From Bacillus sp. V3B (GTDB lineage Bacteria; Bacillota; Bacilli; Bacillales; Cytobacillaceae): 64,000 nt of DNA. Location of the stretch: assembly GCF_024494465.1 (NCBI RefSeq), contig NZ_JAETXM010000010.1:1-64000 (forward strand), read 5' to 3'. A program made the translations under genes and the position numbers. Numbering within the stretch: position 1 is the first letter of the stretch; each line of letters opens with the position of its first letter. The notes under the pieces are model-generated. The model was not told the DNA's origin. It saw nothing but the letters and a program-made list of their open reading frames with translations, and did no database searches. Positions 52,302 through 62,417 of this stretch are shown here, piece after piece.

Positions 52302-52790
52302 TGATTTTCCATATAGAAATATTGTGCTTATTAAAGTAAACTGCCATTATATGTAGTATGGTTTTTGACCGTATTCATCGTAAATAACGAAACAAAAACA
52401 GCCTATTTTCTAACTTTGTTTACTTATTATATTCAGTAAGTAATTATAGTTTTCAACGTAAACAACAATAGGACTTTACTTGGAGGGGTGGGTATGATAG
52501 GCTTGCAAGCCAGATGAAACAACGGCTTCAGCCTTTCAAGACCAATCATGCCTACAAAGGCTCCAAGTCAAGTCCTTAAACGATTTTCTATGGTTACATG
52601 TAAACAATGATAAAGGGTACACCATATCAATGATTTGAAACAGATACTACATATAAACCAGCTAATAGTTTGTCAATACTTTTCACTAAAAACTTGGAAT
52701 ATCTCATGCTATACTAAATTTATGTATACCAAATAATCTTCCAAGGTTCAATGTTTGGAAAGTTTTGGTCTGTTTGGTTGTATTTTTAAA
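52302..52790. other. Non-coding stretch downstream of the IS110 relic
   Basis: No gene. It contains small inverted repeats, including GGCTTGCAAGCC near 52502, and pairs like TATGATAGGC with GCCTAC near 52495-52555. It may be the right-end DNA of the IS110 element. Confidence 0.4.
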
Positions 52791-53562
52791 TTAGGCTAGA
52801 TCTTGGAAAGCCGATTTGCTTTTTAAAAATGCATAAATCCAATGTAAGAGTTTATTAGCACATGCTATCACAGCTACTTTAAAGGGTTTTCCTTCTTCAC
52901 GTTTCTTATCATAAAACTCTCGTAATCGCTTGTTACGCGGAATGATTTCATCCGTCGTCTTTTGCTTGCGACAATCTCGAATGGCGCATTTAACGGCCAT
53001 ATACAAGGCCTGTCTTAGTCTACTAGAGCCTTGTTTGGTAATTCGATTTAAAGTGCCTTTGAATGTACCAGATTCGAAGATACTGGGATCGATTCCGGCA
53101 AATGCTACTAGTTTCTTAGGATGATTAAACCGATCAATTTCCCCAATCTCAGAAATAATCATGGCGGCGATTTTTTCACCGATGCCGGGGATTGACCGGA
53201 TAATCTTACACTCTTCAATATCCTTTTCTAAAGCATCTATCTCACCTTCAAGCGTGGATAGATGTTTTTTGTATTCAAGAAGCATATTAATATACATGTT
53301 CAAACTTAAAGAAAGGCTATGATATAAGGCTTTCTGAAATGGGTTTTGAGCTGCGGCGGCCATTAGTTTTTCTGCCTGACTGTTTGCCCATTGTTGTGAA
53401 CGACTTTTACAGAACGCTTTTATTTTGTTAGCGATGGTTTCTTCGCCTGCTTTCAAGATTTCTTCTGAAGTAGGAAATGCTTGTAAAGTCAGTAAAGAAA
53501 CATCCGAATGCTTGAACCTGACTTCCACCTTTTGCCACATCCAGACCTATGACTGGATTCAT
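52791..53562 (-). pseudogene. IS110 family transposase, internal deletion
   Basis: The C-terminal Transposase_20 half is intact (IRSIPGIGEKIAAMIISEIGEI; LVAFAGIDPS; GSSRLRQALYMAV). The N-terminal DEDD half survives only as its first residues, MNPVIGLDVAKGGSQVQAF, in another frame. Most of the RuvC-like domain is missing, so the enzyme is dead. The start has AGGAGGGG upstream. Confidence 0.85.
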
Positions 53563-53565
53563 CAT

Positions 53566-53760
53566 TTATCCCCTCCTGAAAATCTATTAACCGGTAACCC
53601 CTATTCCTCCATGTAGTATCATAGCTTCGCTTGTTATACGAGATCATTGTCCCAACCAGCCTCAATCATGTTTCTACAAGTAGGGGGCGAACTGTTTAAT
53701 AGACGGGATCGAGTCCCAAGGGCGCTTACGTTCTACCCCGGCTACCGTTAGCATATATCG
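53566..53760 (-). ncRNA. Structured 5' region of IS110, possible bridge RNA
   Basis: About 195 nt upstream of the transposase contain no ORF but show stem-forming G/C-rich stretches (GGGACTCGATCCCG; the GCCGGGG region). IS110-group elements carry their bridge RNA in this interval. The assignment is by position only. Confidence 0.35.
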
Positions 53761-53826
53761 ATATAAAAAATGGTCAACCAGAAATATGGTCTTATCCCCG
53801 TCAAGTAGACAATTAATAAAAGGTTT

Positions 53827-53887
53827 GGTATGTCAACACTAAACTAGACAACTTTTTTAAGGTGTTCAAGTTTAGTGTTGACATACC
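53827..53887. repeat. 61-bp palindrome with 19-bp perfect arms
   Basis: GGTATGTCAACACTAAACT (53827) pairs with its complement at 53869 around a 23-nt loop. Within the arms TGTCAACAC and GTGTTGACA look like outward ends of an insertion sequence joined together, or a very short non-autonomous element. Confidence 0.65.
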
Positions 53888-54164
53888 ATACTTTATCACA
53901 CCTTATTTGTGGATGAATTTGCAGAATTTCATCTATTAATGCATTTGCGACCTGATGGTGACCAGATGGGATTTACAGAAAAGGCAAGAATAAGATCGAT
54001 TTTGTCAATTTTTTCATTAAGTACCTCTTCTTCTATCTAACGTATTTTTCATTCTTCCGATCAAGATTATTTGGAAATATTCCCATGGGATTCATTCCAT
54101 CTATTACTTGTAAAAATAACATCCTCGTTCATGTATAATCTGTAACGAAGAGGTGTGATTCGAT

Positions 54165-54480
54165 TTGAAGGTATTATTCTTTGCTACATTAGCCATTTTT
54201 CTTTTTTATTTCATTAAAAGAGCCTACAAAAACACGAAGGATATCGTGATCAATAAAGTGAAAATCAATACACCCGTATCCAGTGGACATAATCCAAAAT
54301 TAAATATTCTTCATCTTTCCGATTTGCATCTCGAAAATATATCGATTCCCCCCTATTGAACTATATGAAAAGTTAAAAGATGAACCCATTGATTTAATTG
54401 CACTTACTGGAGATTTCCTCGACCGTAGACGTACGATTCCGAAACTTGTCCCCTATTTAAAAATATTAAACCAATTTAAT
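54165..54480 (+). pseudogene. Metallophosphoesterase fragment (YkoQ-like)
   Basis: An N-terminal membrane helix is followed by LNILHLSDLHLE, the first metal-binding motif of calcineurin-type phosphoesterases. One extra base near 54352 shifts the frame; LYEKLKDEPIDLIALTGDFLDRR continues in the other frame and then stops at the junction with the convergent ykoP relic. Only about 105 of an expected 280-300 residues remain. Confidence 0.75.
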
Positions 54481-55023
54481 GTCTGTACATCTTTGATAAT
54501 TTCTTTGTAGACATGAATAAATATTTTGGCTGCTGATGCTTTAAAATATGAAGAACAGAAGAATTTTTGCTGGATAGAATTCCAATGAGCAAAAAAGAGA
54601 ACTGTTTAAACCATTTGTAAATGGGATGAGAAATATCAACAATCTCAAAGCCAAGCCGTTCACAGCCTTTGTTTAACAGCGTAATACCTATCATTCCTTT
54701 TATTTTGTCCGAACAGCAATGGTTTCGAAGCCGGGCAAAGACTTTTGAACATAGCGGTAAATCATTTTTGCTTTTTTTATTTCACTCTTTACGTCTTTTA
54801 GTTCTTTCGATAGTCTGACGTTGTGTAGATGAATTTTTACTAATGTATCATTTTTATTTATTTGTGTTCCATCCGAAAGAACGATTTTCCTGCCTTTATA
54901 TTTTGTCAGTCTGATTCGAAAAATATTACCTTCTTTTTCTTCACTCGGAAGGTATATAAGGCGTGTGCAAAAATAATATAAAGGATCGATTAAACTCCAA
55001 ATGGAAATAAGATAACCTCTCAT
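54476..55023 (-). pseudogene. ykoP: YkoP family protein, split by a frameshift
   Basis: The N-terminal part (WSLIDPLYYFCTRLIYLPSEE, KIHLHNVRLSKELKDVKSE) and C-terminal part (IGITLLNKGCERLGFEIVDISHP) together match YkoP of B. subtilis. The frame breaks near 54700-54715. In B. subtilis ykoP and ykoQ are neighbours in a forespore operon; here the ykoQ remnant abuts ykoP in convergent orientation. Confidence 0.75.
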
Positions 55024-55126
55024 GTTACTTGCCTCTTTTCTTTTCCTTTTCTCATTTTATTTTTAATTAAGTTATAAAATTTTATTTGTGGGAAATATAG
55101 ACTAAAAATGGAATTTTTAAATGAAC

Positions 55127-55381
55127 TTATACGATATCAAATACATCCCTTATCAACCTTCCTATGCCTCTTAGCAACCAAATCATTATTCTGAACGGAA
55201 ATATAACCCATTCAGGTATCCAAAATAGGACATCAAAAACCAAGTCTAAAAACGTATAATGATCGTTACTTTTCTTGTTTTTCCTCGTTTTCTCTTTCTT
55301 TCTATTCCACCATTCTTTCGTGTATGACTTACCCCTTATAAAGCAAAAAAATAAGGTGATCCCCAGTTTACTTAGAGCCAC
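55127..55381 (-). CDS. Small membrane protein, unknown
   Basis: The 84-residue product has a basic middle and a hydrophobic C-terminal stretch (FDVLFWIPEWVIFPFRIMIW). No ribosome-binding site is clear. Possibly a Bacillus lineage-specific membrane protein. Confidence 0.5.
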   Translation of the reverse strand: MALSKLGITLFFCFIRGKSYTKEWWNRKKEKTRKNKKSNDHYTFLDLVFDVLFWIPEWVIFPFRIMIWLLRGIGRLIRDVFDIV

Positions 55382-55448
55382 CTTACTGTGTTTTATAAAT
55401 TATTACCATCTATATTTAATCAACTTTTACAACAAAAACCCCCACATT

Positions 55449-55616
55449 TCATCTTGCTGTAACATCTTTAATTATGTCGGAAATGCGGTCAACTGTTGCT
55501 TTTCCAACATCCTCAACAGTATCAATTGAATTTTTAGCAGCATCACCTGTTGCTTCAACTCCACGTTTTGTTCTGTTGCGTGCTTGGTCAATGGCAGACC
55601 GATTTTGCTCAGTCAT
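55449..55616 (-). CDS. 55-aa hydrophilic protein, unknown
   Basis: ATG at 55616 with GGAGG about 8 nt upstream. The product (MTEQNRSAIDQARNRTKRGV, then DAAKNSIDTVEDVGKATVD) is an amphipathic helical stress-protein-like sequence with repeating A/V spacing. No family is certain. Confidence 0.6.
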   Translation of the reverse strand: MTEQNRSAIDQARNRTKRGVEATGDAAKNSIDTVEDVGKATVDRISDIIKDVTAR

Positions 55617-55823
55617 TTAGTATCCTCCTAAAATCAGTTATCTACCTTAGTATTAGAACATATTATTTTGTTATTCATACAATGGAGCTGCTGTAAAAAG
55701 GCTACAATATCCTTTCAAACTTCAAAAATTATTTATTTTGTATAAATTTCTCTTCCATATGTTTCACATACCTAACGTTGATTTGTAAAATTTTTAGTTT
55801 AAAATGATTAACCATAAAAATTT

Positions 55824-56132
55824 TTAAAAAGTTTCATTAATTTCCCAAGATTCAACAGTTAAATAGGCGTTATGCGGATCCATGCCTTTCCCTAGTAAAT
55901 AGGTAATGGCAGCGACTTCTTGTAATGTATGCTCATAAGAAGTGGCTTTCGCCTCTTTTAAACCATACTTAACAAAAGGGTTAATGATATTTAATACTTG
56001 TTGTTTCAAATGGGGGTATAAAGGTTGTTTTGTTAGTTGTTCTGCCCATATCTCAGACTGTGGGTATTGCGGAAACTGACTGGCATGTTGCGGATTATAA
56101 TAAGACATGCGATAAGGATATGAATGATTCAT
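55824..56132 (-). CDS. Hypothetical protein, Tyr/Gln/Pro-rich N-terminus
   Basis: The 102-residue product starts with a low-complexity segment (SYPYRMSYYNPQHASQFPQYPQ) like those of spore-coat proteins, followed by a helical domain (VAAITYLLGKGMDPHNAYLTVE). GGAGAGGAA lies upstream. Possibly spore-related; unproven. Confidence 0.6.
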   Translation of the reverse strand: MNHSYPYRMSYYNPQHASQFPQYPQSEIWAEQLTKQPLYPHLKQQVLNIINPFVKYGLKEAKATSYEHTLQEVAAITYLLGKGMDPHNAYLTVESWEINETF

Positions 56133-56704
56133 TTTCCTCTCCTTTCTTGTTATTAATTATGGTCAGTAATATACTATGTGCCACGATTGTCCTAAGAACT
56201 AGATAGATGCCTAATCAAAAAGGTGAAAAAATTAATCGATTACAGTTGTTTTTTATTACTAGTAACAAAGTTCAATATTACTGAAAACCTATCCATCATA
56301 CATCATACAAAAATAAAATTAAGGCGATTTACCATTCCAGATTCTCTCGCTCTTAATCTCGATGGCGAAAAAGCTTATGTAAATAATCTGGATTTTAAAA
56401 TATTTCCCCAGCATCTCCATGTTTTTAGTTCGACTGCATAATAAACATCTGATTATACTCGTATATTCATAAGTAATAGAGGCAATAATTTTATTAAAAT
56501 CATTGCCTAGGCGAGTTATTTGTATTGTTTTACCGCGAAAAAAATCTCGAGTAATGGACGAGTTCTTAAAATTTGGCATCAAATAGAAAAAAGCTTAATG
56601 ATTAAAAAATAAAAAACCTCTTATTTTTATTTTGGTTTAAATTAAAATAAGGGTTTTTCTTATTCAAGACCCTAACTTAAATAAATTTTCAACCGGAGTG
56701 ACTA
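56133..56704. other. 570-nt stretch without a supported gene
   Basis: Short frames on both strands have no start signals. A hairpin at about 56612-56656 (AAAAACC..TTATTTT with AAAATAAGGGTTTTT) probably terminates transcription on the + side before the TVP38-family gene. Confidence 0.45.
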
Positions 56705-57334
56705 ATGATGAAAAAATGGTGGATTCTAATAGTCTATACAATTATCTTGGCTATAGGGCTATTTCATAAGGGTTGGATTTTAAGTTGGATACAAAAGAGT
56801 GATCCTAGTGACCTTCCCATTATGTTTCTCCTTGCTATATTGACAGCAACGATCCCAATAATCCCTTTCACCTTATTTGCTGGAGTAATGGGGGCCAAAT
56901 ATGGAGTATTGATTGGAACGCTGATTAATTGGTTTGGAGGAGTTTCAGCCGCGATTGTTTACTTTCTTTTTTCACGATTTTATTTTAAGAACTTTTTTAG
57001 TAATTATTTGAAACGAGTTAAAGGAATTCAAAGATTTCAGATCCTGCTTGAAAAAAATGCATTTATTGCCATTCTTCTTGTCAGGATGACAGCTATTATT
57101 CCACCACCAGTAGTTAATATATATTCCGGTGTTAGCAATATTCCCTTTGGCACTTTCTTCACAGCCACAGCAATCGGACAAATCCCGCCTATGTTTATTA
57201 TTGCATACAGCGGAGAGCAGATTTTTTCATCAATTCTTAATCTTTTATTGGGGATATTTGCTTATCTTGTCTTTTTACTCTCCATCCTTTTGATTTATAA
57301 AGTTTGGTTAATACGAAGTTCTAATTTAAACTAG
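56705..57334 (+). CDS. TVP38/TMEM64 (DedA-like) membrane protein
   Basis: The 209-residue product has about five membrane segments. The SNARE-associated/VTT core is seen in FTLFAGVMGAKYGVLIGTLINWFGG and LLVRMTAIIPPPVVNIYSGVSNIPFGTFFTATAIGQIPP. The family is linked to lipid scrambling or transport. CGGAG lies upstream. Monocistronic. Confidence 0.88.
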   Translation: MMKKWWILIVYTIILAIGLFHKGWILSWIQKSDPSDLPIMFLLAILTATIPIIPFTLFAGVMGAKYGVLIGTLINWFGGVSAAIVYFLFSRFYFKNFFSNYLKRVKGIQRFQILLEKNAFIAILLVRMTAIIPPPVVNIYSGVSNIPFGTFFTATAIGQIPPMFIIAYSGEQIFSSILNLLLGIFAYLVFLLSILLIYKVWLIRSSNLN

Positions 57335-57436
57335 TGCAATACGTGGCAAGCCAAACCTTAATAAGGGTATTTCACCTAAATAATTTCAATGTAAAAGAAC
57401 AAACTAAGAACAAAAAAATTAATTCAGGGGTGTGTC

Positions 57437-58816
57437 ATGAAAAATCCTAGGCCCTTTCTATTCATTATTTCAATACTTGCTCTTTTATCCATAGGATCCA
57501 TGTTTTTATTTCAAAACAAAAGCACAGAGAACCAGGTGAGCGAAACTGCCGACAAAAGATTTATTACCCCTATTGCTAATACCCCTGCCAAATTCGAAAA
57601 TGTTGAAAACGAAAGGAATATTCTTCAAATAAACAGCCTTGCTATGGGTGAAACCATAAAGGAGCATTTAAGAAATGATCCTTCCATTTTTCTCATTAAA
57701 CACGATGACAAAAGTGAGAGCCATTATATTAAAAATGAAGTCACCGTCAAATTCAAGACTCATCCAACAAAGCAGGATTTCGATCGGATGACAAATGAGA
57801 TCAATGGCAAGATCCTTGAAAAGTTGAATTCAACGATTGTCCTTCAATCCAATAAGCTTACGACTTCAGAATTGATTGAATTCTTTAACGGACAAGCTAC
57901 TGTTGAATTTGCTGAACCAAACTATCTTTATTTACAAAATCAAATCGGCCTTCCAAATGATTTACTATATCAGGAACAATATCAATGGAACTTTCCTGTT
58001 ATTCGAACAGAAGGAGGTTGGGATATTACAAAAGGTGATGAAGATATAGTCATTGCTGTTGTAGACACCGGTGTGGATCTTGATCATCCTGATTTAAAAA
58101 GACGTTTAACAAACGGCTACAATGTAATAGAGAATAATGGTTTTCCAGATGATGACAATGGCCATGGCACCCATGTTGCGGGTATTATTGCATCGGAAAC
58201 AAACAACAGGGAAGGAGTTGCCGGTATTACTTGGTATAACAAAATCATGCCTATTAAAGCGATAGGTATTGAAGGATATGGAACGTCCTTTGATATTGCC
58301 AAAGGAATAATATGGGCAGTAGATCATGGAGCAGATGTGGTCAATTTGAGTTTAGGTAACTATCAGCATTCTTCTTTTTTGGAAGAGGCTGTTAATTATG
58401 CCTATGATCATAACGTAGTTTTGATTGCTGCAGCCGGAAACGATAATACAAGTCAGCCAAGCTTTCCCGCTGCCTATCCCCAAGTTCTTAGTGTTACAGC
58501 TGTAAGTTATACAGGCGGGCGCGCTCCTTTTTCCAATTATGGCGATTATATTGATGTCACAGCACCTGGTGTTCAAATAGCTAGTACCTTTTTTAATCAA
58601 CAATATGCAGGCCTTTCAGGTACATCTATGGCTTCACCTCATGTGGCAGGATTAGCAGGTCTTTTACTGTCTGAAAATCCTCATTTAACAAATAGAGAGG
58701 TCATGGACATTATTAAGGATACGGCGTATGACCTTGGAACCCCCGGAACAGATAATGATTTTGGAAGTGGATTAATTGATGTACAAAAAGCACTGGAAAC
58801 TGCACAGAATCCATAA
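57437..58816 (+). CDS. Secreted S8 (subtilisin-like) serine protease
   Basis: The 459-residue product has an N-terminal signal or anchor helix (FIISILALLSIGSMFLF), a propeptide (about 95-165 with VTVKFKTHPTKQDFDRM) and a subtilase domain. The triad is Asp210 (AVVDTGVD), His243 (NGHGTHVAG) and Ser397 (GTSMASPH), with oxyanion Asn335 (AAAGNDN). It acts outside the cell. The gene stands alone. Confidence 0.94.
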   Translation: MKNPRPFLFIISILALLSIGSMFLFQNKSTENQVSETADKRFITPIANTPAKFENVENERNILQINSLAMGETIKEHLRNDPSIFLIKHDDKSESHYIKNEVTVKFKTHPTKQDFDRMTNEINGKILEKLNSTIVLQSNKLTTSELIEFFNGQATVEFAEPNYLYLQNQIGLPNDLLYQEQYQWNFPVIRTEGGWDITKGDEDIVIAVVDTGVDLDHPDLKRRLTNGYNVIENNGFPDDDNGHGTHVAGIIASETNNREGVAGITWYNKIMPIKAIGIEGYGTSFDIAKGIIWAVDHGADVVNLSLGNYQHSSFLEEAVNYAYDHNVVLIAAAGNDNTSQPSFPAAYPQVLSVTAVSYTGGRAPFSNYGDYIDVTAPGVQIASTFFNQQYAGLSGTSMASPHVAGLAGLLLSENPHLTNREVMDIIKDTAYDLGTPGTDNDFGSGLIDVQKALETAQNP

Positions 58817-59356
58817 TCAGTAGGGAGATAAACTCTGAAAAGTTCTCACAGGCTGTTAACTTTCTTAGTAAAGTGGTTTTTATGTTAAAAAGTTCTCAAG
58901 CCCTCCATAACAAAAGAACCTGGTTTGAGCCTATTAATGCTTCACAGCAATCAGTGATACTCATTGTTTATTGCAATTGTTAAGAAAATTGATACGGAGA
59001 GAATTTACGGAATAAAACTACTCGACTACCGCTTAAGGATATTGCAAACTTTATTTAATAATCTGCCTGAAAAACAGCAAGAGATGAACGAAACATTTTG
59101 TTCTTTTTCGTTCATCCCTTTTATATGTGTAGTCAACCTCTTCAGCTTTATAGAAAAATTATTTTGAAATACATATTTATATATACTTTTATTTATTCCA
59201 ATTTCCCATCCCCAGTGATGTCGCGTTTCTTTCTCACGATTGTTTGTTCAACCTTTTTTGATTTTATATGCACAGATAACCTTCCTAAACAAAAGCAGAT
59301 ACAATCATTAATACCGACATCTATCCATTCATCATGTGTCCTTCGTCTCGAAATTT
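58817..59356. other. 540-nt stretch without a gene
   Basis: No convincing frame. A hairpin at 59083-59116 (GATGAACGAAA with TTTCGTTCATC, then CCCTTTT) is a good terminator on the + strand. The rest is AT-rich. Confidence 0.45.
59083..59116 (+). terminator. Hairpin terminator
   Basis: Perfect 11-bp stem with a 12-nt loop, followed by CCCTTTT. No gene ends directly before it, so it may close the protease transcript. Confidence 0.6.
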
Positions 59357-60415
59357 TTACCCCTCTTTTAAAGGATTATTGGACCGTTTTTTTTGCAAAT
59401 AACGGTTGTCGTGCATAAACATCTTCCAAAAGTAGACAAACCCTAGAAACAAAATAGCAAAGCCTGCAATATATGTAGCAAAGATGGCACGAAAGGAATT
59501 CGGATCGGTAAATCCCGATTCTATCGTTACATATGGATACACCATATAAGGCAAGTGGGCACGGCCATAAACAAAACTTGCAATCAAATACTGGATCGTT
59601 ACAGCGACTACGGCCAGCCGCGGCATGCTGCGTATATTTCTTTTCATAAAGGAAGGCAAATAAAGCGCTATGCCCCCAATTAGGAAAAAAATGACTGATG
59701 TTATTAAAAGTGGCAAGTCATTCATCATTTTTTCATAGATCCAATTTGCTTCCTGTTTTAAGGTCAGCATGATCAAAAATCCCAGCAGCAATGAAATCGG
59801 CCCGGTAATCATAGTATCTTTCCGATAAATTCTATAAGCTTCTAGCTCATCCGAAACCTTTGAGTAGTCTGACAGCAACAAAAAAGATAAGAACAAAGTA
59901 CTGCTGATCGCAAACCCAATGAAGGCGTACTCGTTCGGACTTGTGAACAGCTTTCCCAAATCGAGTGTTTGGCTGTGGTCGCTAAAATGTACATAACCTC
60001 CATGTGTAATGGGCAGTACGCTTATTAATAAAGCAGGTAACAAAATCCCCGCAATTCCGGAAATATAGGTTAGAATTTTTCTATACTCAACCGCTATATG
60101 TGAAAATACGAGAAACGCACTCCGCAGAGCCAAAAGCAACAGGATGATGCTCCCCGGAATGAGCAAAATCGTATCGAAGGTGTAAGCCGCTCCGGGAAAC
60201 ATGCTATATACTGCAACCACTAACGCGACAATGAATGTATTTGTCACCTCCCAAGTCGGGGATAAATAACGATTAGCAATGTTGGTTACACCAGTTTTTG
60301 TCTTGTTTATATATACCATCGACCAAAAGCCTGACCCAAAATCCATCGTGGCCATTACCGAATAAATGAACACAAATTCCCATAAAACCGTACTAGCGAT
60401 AACTGCATCCGACAC
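59357..60415 (-). CDS. Cytochrome bd oxidase subunit II (CydB-like), orphan
   Basis: The product has about 352 residues and eight to nine membrane helices. TVLWEFVFIYSVMATMDFGSGFWSMVY at the start and RAHLPYMVYPYVTIESGFTDPNSFRAIFATYIAGF near the end match the B. subtilis YthB type of subunit II. GTG at 60415 follows AAAGGAGG by 8 nt. Subunit I should be encoded just upstream but is absent, so this copy probably has no partner here. Confidence 0.85.
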   Translation of the reverse strand: MSDAVIASTVLWEFVFIYSVMATMDFGSGFWSMVYINKTKTGVTNIANRYLSPTWEVTNTFIVALVVAVYSMFPGAAYTFDTILLIPGSIILLLLALRSAFLVFSHIAVEYRKILTYISGIAGILLPALLISVLPITHGGYVHFSDHSQTLDLGKLFTSPNEYAFIGFAISSTLFLSFLLLSDYSKVSDELEAYRIYRKDTMITGPISLLLGFLIMLTLKQEANWIYEKMMNDLPLLITSVIFFLIGGIALYLPSFMKRNIRSMPRLAVVAVTIQYLIASFVYGRAHLPYMVYPYVTIESGFTDPNSFRAIFATYIAGFAILFLGFVYFWKMFMHDNRYLQKKRSNNPLKEG

Positions 60416-60448
60416 CTGATCTGCCTCCTTTACGAGTTCGAAAGAAAA

Positions 60449-60461
60449 GGTGTCAGACACC
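60449..60461. repeat. REP-like palindrome GGTGTCAGACACC
   Basis: A perfect 13-nt palindrome just before the cydB-like gene. A partial copy (TCAGACACC) lies at 60524. Short palindromes of this type recur between genes in many Bacillaceae. Confidence 0.5.
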
Positions 60462-60583
60462 ATAATACAATATCTAGTATAAATAAGTTGAACATGATTC
60501 TAGATAAAGATTATTTATGGATATCAGACACCTTATGGGACAGTCTCGTTTATCTGATAACAAGCACCTTTCTGAAATAAAAT

Positions 60584-62263
60584 TTATATTGATTTGTACA
60601 AGTATATTCTCCAAGCAGATTCTTCTGATTCGAAAACTTTCTCCAAATCCAGGTCGTTCTCTGACGCGTTTTCGATCGGAACAGCAGAAAAAATGTAACG
60701 CCCTCCCATTTTCTTAAATTGCTCTATGTTTAACTGCAAATTTTTTAATCTTTTATTTGAATCCTTTTTGAACATGTAGTTCTTCCCCAATTCTTCAGTA
60801 AAAATGTAGCAGCGCCCTCCCCACTCATCGAAATAGGTACGAATTGTTGTGTTTTTAGCTAACTCTTTCTCAATGATTTTTCGAAACTCATATTTATAGG
60901 ATAGGGGATAAAAATTGTTGTAGGTATCAAGAGTGTAAAATCCGTTATACTGTGTGATTGCAGGATGTATTCCTATATTTACAACACGATAATCCTCTAC
61001 TGGCAATTCTATGTATTCTTTTATTTCTTGAAATTGTTTTTCTGCATAAAACTCTTTTACTGAAGGGTCATTTTGAAAGATAATTTCCTCATTTATCAGA
61101 CTTAATAAAAATACCTGAGCTAATACAAACCCTTTTACTGTTCTCCTCCATTTTCCTCCTTGAACCCATAAAATCTTTAAACCAAGGGCAAATAAAACAT
61201 AAATGACTAAAGGTCTTAAAAAATGATAACGTGCAAAATTAAACGTATCTAAAAAGTGAAATCTCTCAGTTAATGGAAGCCAGCCCTTATAAAACCAAAA
61301 AGCATACCAAGCAGATAACCCCAGATTGAGCCAAAATAAAAAGAGGAAGACCTTTTCTTCTGTCCACCGTTTTTTTAAAATAACCAAATATAAGGCAACA
61401 AACATCACAGGTAAAATAATAAATGTGTGAACCGTCATGACGTGATGATGCCCTAAAACAAAATTTTTCAAAGTTAGGATGATACACCGCCAAAATGAAA
61501 GACGAGCATGAAAATACTCATCCCTGCTGTTGGGTTCGTGATCGAAAAGGAATGAATAAAAGAGCCTATACTCAACAAATATATAGATCATTGTCATATA
61601 AGCGATGGTCAAGAGAAATCGCCAGTTCCACCTTTTCCCCCGTAAAACATCTGTTAACCAAAAAAGCCCCATTGCACTAAGAAAAAAATAAAAACCTAGG
61701 ACTATGCTTGAATAAAACGGCAACAAGGTTAAGACCAAATAATTCTGCCACGATTTCTCACCATTTCTGATGTTAAGAAATGCCCATAAGGCAAGAGGCA
61801 TCCCCAGCGTGCTAAGCATTCCCGATGGCCAAAAAAGAGTTAAAGAAAATGCCAATGCAACTCCTGCTCGAATCATCATCCATTCTTGATTTGGCAGAAA
61901 ATGCTTTTTTAATAGAAGGTACATGCCAATAAAAGCAATAAACCTTGAAATCGACTGACTTAAGGCGTAAGCAATCATCGTTGGGAAAAGGGTATATAGC
62001 CACACAATTAAGCTAAATTCAGTGCTAAACGCATTTCTTGATAGTTGACCGTTTATCACCTGTGAAATAGTAGCATTGCTAGAACCTCTTATCTCTCCGC
62101 TGCTTGCTAAAACTTTATACCAGGCTATGTTGGAATCAAGATTATCATGGACACGAATGTGTGCATTTTCTCCAAGAATATACAAAGGAGATAAATAAAG
62201 GATTAAAATCACACAAGCAAAAAGAATTAACTTTTGTTCCTTTTTGTTTTGGATTGAATTCAC
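60584..62263 (-). CDS. DUF6044 family membrane protein (YkoS-like)
   Basis: The 559-residue product has about 11-12 membrane helices followed by a soluble C-terminal domain from about 400. VHDNLDSNIAWYKVLASSG near residue 40 carries the DD/DN-type acidic loop seen in GT-C/YfhO-like sugar transferases. The whole fits DUF6044, whose B. subtilis member is YkoS. It may modify surface polymers during sporulation. In B. subtilis it belongs with ykoP/ykoQ, whose relics are 6 kb away here. Confidence 0.8.
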   Translation of the reverse strand: MNSIQNKKEQKLILFACVILILYLSPLYILGENAHIRVHDNLDSNIAWYKVLASSGEIRGSSNATISQVINGQLSRNAFSTEFSLIVWLYTLFPTMIAYALSQSISRFIAFIGMYLLLKKHFLPNQEWMMIRAGVALAFSLTLFWPSGMLSTLGMPLALWAFLNIRNGEKSWQNYLVLTLLPFYSSIVLGFYFFLSAMGLFWLTDVLRGKRWNWRFLLTIAYMTMIYIFVEYRLFYSFLFDHEPNSRDEYFHARLSFWRCIILTLKNFVLGHHHVMTVHTFIILPVMFVALYLVILKKRWTEEKVFLFLFWLNLGLSAWYAFWFYKGWLPLTERFHFLDTFNFARYHFLRPLVIYVLFALGLKILWVQGGKWRRTVKGFVLAQVFLLSLINEEIIFQNDPSVKEFYAEKQFQEIKEYIELPVEDYRVVNIGIHPAITQYNGFYTLDTYNNFYPLSYKYEFRKIIEKELAKNTTIRTYFDEWGGRCYIFTEELGKNYMFKKDSNKRLKNLQLNIEQFKKMGGRYIFSAVPIENASENDLDLEKVFESEESAWRIYLYKSI

Positions 62264-62417
62264 TCTCTTTACACCCCAATAGAATTTCTTTTTAAGGGTT
62301 TAATAAATAATCACTCTAAAAAACAAGAAATTTCCGATAATTAAATTAATTATTCTTATTCAGAATTAAAAGTTAAAAACCTCAAGATCGGACCATAAAA
62401 CAGGTTGATTTTTTACT

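Noticed and set aside
56223-56582. Two overlapping frames on opposite strands
   Set aside because: Neither has a start signal or recognisable sequence; the stretch is AT-rich intergenic DNA.
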